A stretch of 64,000 nt of DNA, taken from NCBI GenBank assembly GCA_023229685.1, contig JALNYT010000002.1, positions 372,001-436,000 of the forward strand, written 5' to 3'. The notes below the pieces were generated by a model, which had not been told where the DNA came from, made no database searches, and worked only from the letters and a program-made list of their open reading frames with translations. The DNA is from Sulfuritalea sp. (GTDB lineage Bacteria > Pseudomonadota > Gammaproteobacteria > Burkholderiales > Rhodocyclaceae). Positions 57,339 to 64,000 of this stretch are shown one piece after another (the stretch's first letter is position 1; the number at the start of each line of letters is the position of its first letter). Both the position numbers and the translations under genes were made by a program.

Positions 57339-59405
57339 TCATCTGCCAAACAAGCCCTTGAGCTTGTCCTTCAGCTTGTCCTCGACCTTGGTCTTGACCT
57401 CCTGCTTCTTCTCTTCGAGCTTGGCCTTGGCGACGTCCTCAACCATGCTGCCGAATTCGATCTTGTAGGACAGATTCTCGAATGGTCCGGTGACACGCAC
57501 CGGGACGGTGAGTCCCTTCAACTGGTCGAGGCCCTGTCCGCCTTGTCCGGCACTGGTAGCGACCACGCTGGCCTTGGCCAGGTAGTTCATCTGGCCGCCG
57601 CCGAGGTCGATATCGCCGGCGCCCGAGATTCTCAGGAAGGGCGATTTCATCGCGAGGTCTTCATTGTGGGCAACCCCGTTGGCGATCTTGAGCGAGGCGG
57701 TGAGTTCCGAGAAGTCGGTCTTGTCGCCGGCTTTGGCCTGCTGCGTCGAGTCTTCGCGTTTGCCAGATGCGGCGCCGAGTTTGCCCTTGACGTCGCGCAG
57801 GCTTTGCGCCAGGTTGATGCCCTTGATCGCGCCGTCCCTGAGGCTCACCGCGGCGGTTCCCGCCAGCACCTTCTTCATCGCCGTGACGCTGTCGCCGCGA
57901 CTGCTGACGTCGAGCGTCACGTTGCCGCGCCCTTCCACCAGGTCCTTGTTGGCGAGATCCTTCATCAGCGGGTTGATGCTGATGCCGGTCAGGTTCTGTC
58001 TGAGGGCGACGGCGTTGCCCGCCGCGTTGAGCGACAGGCTGCCGCTGGCCGCGCCTTCGTAGAGGTTCAGTGTCAGCGGCGCCACATCGAGACGGCCGCC
58101 GGCGAGATTGATCTTCGCATTCAGCTTGGCCAGTTTCAGCTTCGACACCTGCAAGGATCCGATGCGGATCACGCCATTCACGTCGAGTCCCTTCAGTGCC
58201 GAGAAATCCAGCTTGTTCTCCTTGGCGGCCTTTTCCTCGGCCGTCTTCGGCGGCAAATACTTGTCCACGTTGAGCGTGTCGATATCGAGATCGAAGCCCA
58301 GTGCCAGCGGATCAAATTTCGCCACCTTGAGTTTCGCTGCAATTTTCGATTCATCGAACCGGGTGGCGAATTCGAGCGCTGCCGTGTGATGCGTCAGATC
58401 GGCGTGCAGATTGCCGGCAAGCGGCAGCTTGATCTGTTTCATCGGCATCTGCGGATGGGCGAGATCGACGCTGCCGGTGATCTTCTCCAGCGCAATGGTC
58501 TGCGCCTCCGGATTCGCCGTCACCGGTGAATCGAGATGGGCCTTGACTGTCGTCTCGCCCGATTTGGCATCGAGATCGAACACCAGCTTGCCGATCTTCA
58601 GGGTCTTGGCATTGCCTTCGACGGCTGACAAGACCAGCTTCGCCGCGACGGTGCGGCCGCTGCCGGCCAGTGTTGCGGTCAGGCTCAGCGACTCGCCGCC
58701 GGCCTTTTCCGGTGAAACGGCCAGCCTGGGTGCCTCGAGCTTCAGCTCGAAGGCGTCGCTTCCGCTCTTGCCTTTGGCGCCGAGGGACAAGGCGTCTATC
58801 GCCAAGGTCTGTTTGCCGCCATCGGCCTGTACGCGCCCGGTGCCGAGATCGAGATTGGACAGCGCCGTGGTGCTGCCGCTCTTTTCGTCGCGCCAGGTCA
58901 ACTGCGCGTTGGCTACCTTGATGCCGGCAATGTCGATCTGCAGCGGTGCGCCCGCCGTACCGCCAGCGCCGACTGTTGGGCCAGGTTTGGCGCCACCCGG
59001 CTTCTCGCTGCTGCCGAGCAGGTCGGCGATGTTCAGCGTGCCGTCCTTGCGTTTCACCAGTGTGGCCTTGAGACCCTCGACCTCGACGCGCTGCACCTGC
59101 ACCTGCTTCGATAACAGCGGCATCACCGCCACCGCCACACGCGCCGAATCGAGCGCGAGAAACTCTTGCTTGCCGCCGGGTTCCGATAATGTCAGGCGAT
59201 CGACCTTGATGCTGACGTCCGGCCATACCGAGAGTTCGAGCTTGCCGGCGATATCCAGCTTGCGCTGCTTCTGCTCGAGCACGACGCGGCTCAGTTCGCC
59301 CTTGATCTTCTCGCCATCGAACAGTGCGTAGAGCACGCCGATGCCCGCCGCGAGCAGGGCAAGCACCAGCCCAAGGGCGATGCCAAGGATGCGGAGTGCT
59401 TTCAT
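57339..59405 (-). CDS. AsmA-family protein
   Basis: A 688-residue protein with an N-terminal membrane anchor (LRILGIALGLVLALLAAGIG). A long beta-rich periplasmic body follows, with AsmA-type N-terminal (FDGEKIKGELSRVVLEQKQR, VSIKVDRLTLSEP) and C-terminal (GRGNVTLDVSSRGDSVTAMK) motifs. It ends in a Lys/Glu-rich helix. AsmA-like proteins are thought to be lipid-transfer bridges for the outer membrane. A linker at 58951-58977 (PGPTVGAGGTAGAP) contains a copy of the dispersed element. Confidence 0.9.
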   Translation of the reverse strand: MKALRILGIALGLVLALLAAGIGVLYALFDGEKIKGELSRVVLEQKQRKLDIAGKLELSVWPDVSIKVDRLTLSEPGGKQEFLALDSARVAVAVMPLLSKQVQVQRVEVEGLKATLVKRKDGTLNIADLLGSSEKPGGAKPGPTVGAGGTAGAPLQIDIAGIKVANAQLTWRDEKSGSTTALSNLDLGTGRVQADGGKQTLAIDALSLGAKGKSGSDAFELKLEAPRLAVSPEKAGGESLSLTATLAGSGRTVAAKLVLSAVEGNAKTLKIGKLVFDLDAKSGETTVKAHLDSPVTANPEAQTIALEKITGSVDLAHPQMPMKQIKLPLAGNLHADLTHHTAALEFATRFDESKIAAKLKVAKFDPLALGFDLDIDTLNVDKYLPPKTAEEKAAKENKLDFSALKGLDVNGVIRIGSLQVSKLKLAKLNAKINLAGGRLDVAPLTLNLYEGAASGSLSLNAAGNAVALRQNLTGISINPLMKDLANKDLVEGRGNVTLDVSSRGDSVTAMKKVLAGTAAVSLRDGAIKGINLAQSLRDVKGKLGAASGKREDSTQQAKAGDKTDFSELTASLKIANGVAHNEDLAMKSPFLRISGAGDIDLGGGQMNYLAKASVVATSAGQGGQGLDQLKGLTVPVRVTGPFENLSYKIEFGSMVEDVAKAKLEEKKQEVKTKVEDKLKDKLKGLFGR

Positions 59406-59479
59406 CGGATTCTCCCGTTCTGGCGAAATGCGCTAGATTGCCGACATTATCAGCCGTTATCAGCCGGAGAGACGCCCGC

Positions 59480-59746
59480 ATGAATTCCGCATCGCGTTCC
59501 ACCACACCAATGCCGGTACGCTCGCCCTGCGTCAAGGTTTGCGAGATGGATGAGGCAACCCGGCTTTGCCGTGGCTGCTACCGCACGCAGGAAGAGCGCG
59601 ACTGGTGGGTGGCCTATTCCGACCAGCAACAAAGAGACGTGCTGCTGCGCTGCGAACAGCGCCGCGAAGTGCTGGTGGCTGGGGAGGGAGTGCTGGCGCC
59701 CAGCATGGGCATCGTCGAGCCGCGCCGCAAGGGCGGCAGACTATGA
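59480..59746 (+). CDS. DUF1289 small Fe-S-like protein
   Basis: An 88-residue protein of the DUF1289 family: SPCVKVCEMDEATRLCRGCYRTQEE supplies four cysteines in C-x3-C-x9-C-x2-C spacing. A WW dipeptide and an Arg-rich helix follow. The family is common in proteobacteria, often beside metabolic genes, and its role is unknown; the cysteines suggest metal or Fe-S binding. It is convergent with the lone receiver gene. Confidence 0.82.
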   Translation: MNSASRSTTPMPVRSPCVKVCEMDEATRLCRGCYRTQEERDWWVAYSDQQQRDVLLRCEQRREVLVAGEGVLAPSMGIVEPRRKGGRL

Positions 59747-59770
59747 AGCGGGATTTCTGCAGTGGCCAAG

Positions 59771-60142
59771 CTATCCGGGCCCTGCCGGACCAAGCTCCTG
59801 CTCGATAATTGCCACCAGTTCCTGGGTAGTTACCGGCTTCGCGATGACGATATGCTCGCCGGATTTTGTTTCCTGGCTCTTGCTCAGCAATGCGGTTAGG
59901 AAAACCAGCTTGATGTGCCTCAGCTCCGGATCCTCTTGAAGTGCTGTCGCCACGTCGCTGCCATCCATATCCGGCATCATGATGTCGAGGAGGATCAGAT
60001 CGGGGCGACAACTTCTGGCGGTTTCTACGGCACGAACTCCCAAGTTTTCCATAAACACTGTGTAGGCACCTGCTGATTCAAGGCCCAGCTTGGTCATCCG
60101 GCGAATCGCCGGATCATCGTCAACCACCAGAATCCTTTTCAT
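59771..60142 (-). CDS. Single-domain response regulator (receiver only)
   Basis: A 123-residue receiver domain with RILVVDDDPAIRRM (acidic pocket), LILLDIMMPDMDG (phospho-Asp), FLTAL and KPVTTQEL. There is no output domain. AGGAG precedes the ATG at 60142. No kinase is encoded nearby, so its partner is elsewhere. It may act on chemotaxis, phosphorelay or a distant output. Confidence 0.9.
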   Translation of the reverse strand: MKRILVVDDDPAIRRMTKLGLESAGAYTVFMENLGVRAVETARSCRPDLILLDIMMPDMDGSDVATALQEDPELRHIKLVFLTALLSKSQETKSGEHIVIAKPVTTQELVAIIEQELGPAGPG

Positions 60143-60446
60143 CTCAATACTCCTAATGCTCGCTGCGAGAGAGCGGATGCCATTCACGTCCGATCTTATG
60201 CTGCGGTCAACGCACCAGGCAAATCGCCCCCGCTCCCGCTCACGAGTTTCGATTGCGACGCTGCGCATGGTCTGTACGGCAGCGAACACACGATTTCAGG
60301 ACACGGTGTTCTACTACCGGCGGCGAGGGACGGTCGGCCAGGCCGGCTCAACGTCAGCGCTTTCCTTCGCGAGCCGCAAAGAGCACAATCATTCGCGGAT
60401 CACGGATACCTGCATTCTTGCGAACATCAGCAGCGAGCCCTGCCCC
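60143..60446. other. Divergent spacer between receiver and cbpA
   Basis: A 304-bp spacer that must hold promoters for both flanking genes. No clear terminator, operator or small ORF with a ribosome site was found. A weak Arg-rich reading frame continuous with cbpA is not supported. Confidence 0.4.
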
Positions 60447-61394
60447 ATGAAATTCAAGGACTATTACGAGACTCTCGGCGTTGCGCGCAGCGCCACGCAG
60501 GATGAGGTCAAACACGCCTACCGCAAGCTGGCGCGCAAGTACCATCCGGACGTCAGCAAGGACCCCGATGCCGAGGCGCGCTTCAAGGAGCTCGGCGAAG
60601 CCTATGCGGTGCTCAAGGACCCCGAGAAGCGCGCGGCCTACGACCAGATGGGCAGCCAGTGGAAGACCGGGCAGGACTTCCAGCCGCCGCCGGGTTGGGA
60701 TGCCGGCTTCGAATTCAGCGGCGGCGACTTTGGCGCCGGGCTGGGCGGCGATCACAGCGATTTCTTCGAGGCATTGTTCGGCCGTCATGGCGGTGCCGGG
60801 CAGCGCGCACACCGGCCGGCGCAGGGTCAGGACCACCACGCCAAGGTGCTGATCGATCTGGCCGACGCCTACCGCGGCGCGCAGCGCAGCATTTCGCTGC
60901 GCATGCCGGCGCTGGATGCGCAGGGCCGCGTCACGATGCAGGAGCGCAAGCTCGACGTCAGCATTCCCAAGGGCATCCGCGCCGGGCAGCACCTGCGTCT
61001 GGCCGGCCAGGGCGCGCCGGGGCTGGGCGAGGGCCCCGCGGGCGACCTGTATCTGGAAATTGCCTTCAACCCCGATCCGCAGTTTCGCGCCGATGGCCGC
61101 GATGTCTATCTGAATCTGCCGCTGACGCCCTGGGAAGCCGCGCTGGGCGCCTCGGTTGCCGCACCGACACCGGCGGGGCCGGTACAGCTGACGATTCCCC
61201 CCGGCTCGGCAGCGGGCCGCCAGTTGCGCCTGAAGGGCCGCGGCATTCCCGGGACGCCGCCAGGTGATTTGTACGTGGTGCTGGCGATTGCCCTGCCGCC
61301 GGCCGACAGCGAGGCCGCGCAGGAGGCCTATCGAAGCATGGCCAAGGCCTTTGATTTCAACCCGCGAACCAAGATGAAAGGCGACCCGCCATGA
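60447..61394 (+). CDS. cbpA: DnaJ-class co-chaperone CbpA
   Basis: A 315-residue class B J-protein. The J-domain is residues 1-70 (DYYETLGVARSATQDEVKHA, HPD motif in KYHPDVSKDPD). A Gly-rich linker (FGAGLGGDHSDFFEALFG) and two beta-barrel substrate domains follow (KLDVSIPKGIRAGQHLRLAG; LTPWEAALGASVAAPT). There is no zinc finger. It works with DnaK and binds curved DNA in E. coli. It overlaps cbpM by ATGA. Confidence 0.92.
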   Translation: MKFKDYYETLGVARSATQDEVKHAYRKLARKYHPDVSKDPDAEARFKELGEAYAVLKDPEKRAAYDQMGSQWKTGQDFQPPPGWDAGFEFSGGDFGAGLGGDHSDFFEALFGRHGGAGQRAHRPAQGQDHHAKVLIDLADAYRGAQRSISLRMPALDAQGRVTMQERKLDVSIPKGIRAGQHLRLAGQGAPGLGEGPAGDLYLEIAFNPDPQFRADGRDVYLNLPLTPWEAALGASVAAPTPAGPVQLTIPPGSAAGRQLRLKGRGIPGTPPGDLYVVLAIALPPADSEAAQEAYRSMAKAFDFNPRTKMKGDPP

Positions 61395-61708
61395 ACCAGA
61401 TTGCCGTGACATTTATTCAGGGGCCGGTGGTCGAAGAGGAAGTCCATCTGACGCTGGTGGAGCTGTGCCAGGCCTGCAACGCCGAAGAGGAATACGTGAC
61501 GGCCTGGGTTTTTGAAGGGCTGCTGGAACCCGTCGGCCAGTCACCGCAAGACTGGCGCTTCAGCGGTGATTCGCTGCGCCGCGCGCGGCTGGCGCTGCGG
61601 CTGTCGCGCGATCTGGAAATCAATCCGCCCGGAGTGGCGCTGGCGCTCGATCTGCTCGATGAAATCGCCGAGTTGCGGGCGCGCCTGCAGCGCGCCGGAG
61701 TCCGCTGA
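61391..61708 (+). CDS. cbpM: Chaperone modulator CbpM
   Basis: A 105-residue MerR-like-fold protein with EEEVHLTLVELCQACNAEEE, the CbpM start, and a helical C-terminus (ALDLLDEIAELRARLQ). CbpM binds the J-domain of CbpA and inhibits it. Its position overlapping the cbpA stop is the standard arrangement. Confidence 0.9.
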   Translation: MNQIAVTFIQGPVVEEEVHLTLVELCQACNAEEEYVTAWVFEGLLEPVGQSPQDWRFSGDSLRRARLALRLSRDLEINPPGVALALDLLDEIAELRARLQRAGVR

Positions 61709-61722
61709 AGCAGAGCTAAGCC

Positions 61723-64000
61723 GTGCACATCCACGGCCTCAGCGCCGAGCAGGCTCTTGCCAGCCTGAAGACCACGGCGGCCGGCCTCGCCAGCGCCGAG
61801 GCAACGCGCCGGCTGGCCGAATTCGGGCCGAACCATGTCGAGGAAGTCGCCCGCGAGCATCTGCTGCTCAGCTTTGCCCGCGAGTTCACCCACTTTTTCG
61901 CCATCATCCTGTGGATCGGCGCCGCGCTGGCATTCGCCGCCGATTACTTCGACCCGGGCCAGGGCATGGGCCGCCTCGGGGTCGCCATTGTCGGCGTCAT
62001 CATCGTCAATGGCATCTTTTCCTTCTGGCAGGAATACAAGGCCGAACAGGCCGTCGAAGCGCTGCGCCAGTTGTTGCCGCAGAAGGTGCAGGCGCTGCGC
62101 GGCGGGGAGATCGTCGAGCTGCTCGCCAGCGCACTGGTGCCCGGCGACATCGTGGTACTGGAGGAAGGCAATTTCATTCCGGCCGACTGCCGCCTGATCG
62201 AAGCCTCCGCGCTGCGCGTGAACACCGCGACGGTCACCGGCGAATCCCTGCCCAAGGCGCGCACCATCGAGCCCAGCACGGAGGACTCGCCGCTCTATGC
62301 CAAGAACGTGGTGCTGGCCGGAACCTCGGTGGTGTCGGGCCAGGCGCACGCGGTGGTGTACGCCACCGGCATGCATACCGAGTTCGGCCGCATCGCCCAT
62401 CTGACGCAAACGGTCGGCACCGGCCCGTCACCGCTGCAGCGCGAGATTGCGCGCCTGTCGCGCATCGTCGCGGCGCTCGCCACCGGCATGGGCGTGGCGC
62501 TGTTCTTCATCGGCCAGGCGATGGGCCTGCCGACCTGGGAGAACCTGCTGTTTGCCATCGGCATCATCGTTGCCAACGTGCCGGAAGGCTTGCTGCCGAC
62601 GGTGACGCTGTCGCTGGCTATGGCGACGCAGCGCATGGCCAAACGCAATGCACTGGTGCGTCACCTGCCCGCGGTCGAGGCGCTGGGCTCGACGACGACG
62701 ATCTGCTGCGACAAGACCGGCACGTTGACGCAAAACCTCATGTCGGTGCAGCGCCTGTGGCTGGGCGGCGGCTTTCTTGATTTCGGCGATCTCGCCGCGC
62801 AGCCACGCCTGACCGAGGACAACCGCGAACTGTTCGTCAATGCCGCGCTTTGCCACAGCCTGAAGATCGTCGATGAGAAATTGCTGGGCGACCCGATGGA
62901 AGTGGCGCTGGCCGGCATGGGACGGCAGGTTGCGGGGGCGCTGGCCGACCACAAGAAGCTTGACGAAATTCCCTTCGATACCGACCGCAAGCGCATGTCG
63001 GTACTCTGCGCAACGCCGCAGGGCCACATGCTCTACTGCAAGGGTGCGCCGGAGACGGTGCTGGCGGCCTGCGAGTTCGTGCAGTTCGACGCCGGTGTTG
63101 TGCCGCTCGATCCGGTGGCAAGAACGCGCCTGCTGGCCGCACAGCGACAGATGGCCGAGGCGGGGCTGCGCGTGCTGGCCTTTGCCCATTGCGCAGTCAA
63201 GGACGGCATGCCGTCTGAGGAGCGCGGCATGATCCTCTCCGGGCTGGTCGGGCTGGAAGACCCGCCGCGGGCGGAAGTTCCCGATGCCGTCGCGCGCTGC
63301 GCCACGGCCGGCATCCGCATCATCATGGTCACCGGCGATCATCCGCAGACGGCCCTGGCGATCGCGCGCCAGATCGGCCTGGTGAAGGGCGACCAGCCGG
63401 TGGTCATCACGGGCGACCAGTTGCGCTCCATTTCGCCGGCGCACCTGCACCTGGCGCTCGATGCCAAGGAGATCATCTTCGCCCGCGTTGCCGCCGAGCA
63501 GAAGATGCTGATTGTCCAGGCCTTGCAGAAGAGGGGCGAGATCGTCGCCGTCACCGGTGACGGCGTGAACGACGCGCCGGCGCTGAAGACCGCCGACATC
63601 GGCATCGCCATGGGCATCGGCGGCACCGACGTGGCCAAGGAGGCCGCCGACCTGATCCTGCTCGACGACAACTTCGCCAGCATCGTCGCCGCGATCGAGG
63701 AAGGGCGCGCGGTGTTCGACAATATCCGCAAGTTCCTCACCTACATCCTGAGTTCGAACATTCCGGAACTGGTGCCCTACCTCGCCTTCGTCCTGTTCCG
63801 CATTCCGCTGCCGCTGACCATCATCCAGATCCTGGCCGTCGACCTCGGCACCGACATGCTGCCGGCACTCGCGCTGGGCGCCGAGAAGCCCGATCCCGGT
63901 GTCATGCAGCGGCCGCCGCGGGCGCGTAACGAGCGCCTGCTATCATGGGGCCTGCTGGTCCGCGCCTACCTGTTTCTCGGCGTACTCGAAGCGGCGGCGG
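61723..64000 (+). CDS. Cation-translocating P-type ATPase, 3'-truncated
   Basis: 759 residues are visible before the right edge cuts the gene. Start GTG 61723 follows GCAGAGCTAAGCC. Motifs: actuator TVTGESLPK; membrane helix 4 ANVPEGLLPTVTLSLA; phosphorylation site CCDKTGTLTQN (Asp about residue 330); KGAPE, the DPPR motif, and hinge VTGDGVNDAPALKTADIGIA. The PEGLLPTVT helix places it in the P2 group (Ca2+, Na+/K+-like) and not the heavy-metal P1B group; there is no N-terminal CxxC domain. The ion is undetermined. Confidence 0.9.
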   Translation, partial: MHIHGLSAEQALASLKTTAAGLASAEATRRLAEFGPNHVEEVAREHLLLSFAREFTHFFAIILWIGAALAFAADYFDPGQGMGRLGVAIVGVIIVNGIFSFWQEYKAEQAVEALRQLLPQKVQALRGGEIVELLASALVPGDIVVLEEGNFIPADCRLIEASALRVNTATVTGESLPKARTIEPSTEDSPLYAKNVVLAGTSVVSGQAHAVVYATGMHTEFGRIAHLTQTVGTGPSPLQREIARLSRIVAALATGMGVALFFIGQAMGLPTWENLLFAIGIIVANVPEGLLPTVTLSLAMATQRMAKRNALVRHLPAVEALGSTTTICCDKTGTLTQNLMSVQRLWLGGGFLDFGDLAAQPRLTEDNRELFVNAALCHSLKIVDEKLLGDPMEVALAGMGRQVAGALADHKKLDEIPFDTDRKRMSVLCATPQGHMLYCKGAPETVLAACEFVQFDAGVVPLDPVARTRLLAAQRQMAEAGLRVLAFAHCAVKDGMPSEERGMILSGLVGLEDPPRAEVPDAVARCATAGIRIIMVTGDHPQTALAIARQIGLVKGDQPVVITGDQLRSISPAHLHLALDAKEIIFARVAAEQKMLIVQALQKRGEIVAVTGDGVNDAPALKTADIGIAMGIGGTDVAKEAADLILLDDNFASIVAAIEEGRAVFDNIRKFLTYILSSNIPELVPYLAFVLFRIPLPLTIIQILAVDLGTDMLPALALGAEKPDPGVMQRPPRARNERLLSWGLLVRAYLFLGVLEAAA

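Noticed and set aside
60090..60446. N-terminal extension of cbpA
   Set aside because: The J-domain starts at the ATG at 60447; the upstream codons are Arg-rich noise over the divergent promoter region.

Overview
The window is GC-rich chromosomal DNA, almost certainly from a betaproteobacterium and most like the Rhodocyclaceae/Azoarcus-Thauera-Denitratisoma group. This is an inference from gene order (LysM-dprA-smg-topB divergent from def-fmt; rsmB-DUF4390-ntrY-ntrX-trkA-trkH), from the oxygen-independent ubiquinone genes ubiU/V/T, and from a ferredoxin-dependent 2-oxoacid oxidoreductase locus. It looks like a facultatively anaerobic or denitrifying organism. No rRNA, tRNA, insertion sequence, prophage or CRISPR array was found.

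Layout. 1-4416: end of a branched-chain-amino-acid-type binding protein with a strong terminator, a two-domain universal stress protein, a hemolysin-III/PAQR membrane protein, a small Cys-containing membrane peptide and a two-domain kinase/ATPase. 4604-13916: five tightly packed genes encoding two different 2-oxoacid:ferredoxin oxidoreductase (OFOR) catalytic modules, a four-cluster ferredoxin-like subunit and a beta subunit with a roughly 580-residue N-terminal region I do not recognise; this is the most unusual locus here. 14028-16196: a TetR regulator with an operator-containing, apparently leaderless promoter, an alpha/beta hydrolase and a GNAT acetyltransferase. 16126-23209: an oxygen-transition island (OxyR, two rubrerythrins, an HdrD/GlpC-like Fe-S protein, DUF3501, ubiU/V/T, rubredoxin) with a perfect FNR box placed at -41.5 of a likely ubiU promoter.

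23416-30573: RhlE helicase, three uncharacterised envelope-type genes (one with a FecR-like domain), and a minus-strand pqiA-pqiA-pqiB-pqiC lipid-transport operon. 30808-41632: DUF924, topoisomerase III, smg, dprA and a LysM protein on minus; def and fmt on plus; then a radical SAM/SPASM gene and a YitT-type gene lying between fmt and rsmB. 41586-49712: DUF4390, NtrY-like kinase, NtrX-like regulator with a degenerate AAA+ domain, trkA, trkH and hemE. 49713-52951: a 385-bp spacer with DnaA-box-like sites, priA and a Tat-signal FAH-family protein. 52958-64000: MFS transporter, MOSC protein, ROK kinase, AI-2E family permease, AsmA-like protein, DUF1289, a lone receiver protein, cbpA-cbpM and a P-type ATPase cut by the window edge.

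Working together: the OFOR locus would use or supply low-potential ferredoxin, ubiU/V/T would keep ubiquinone synthesis going without oxygen, and the rubrerythrin/rubredoxin/OxyR set would handle re-oxygenation. A dispersed element of about 24 bp (core CCAGCGCCGACT) recurs at least eleven times, both in spacers and in-frame inside coding regions.
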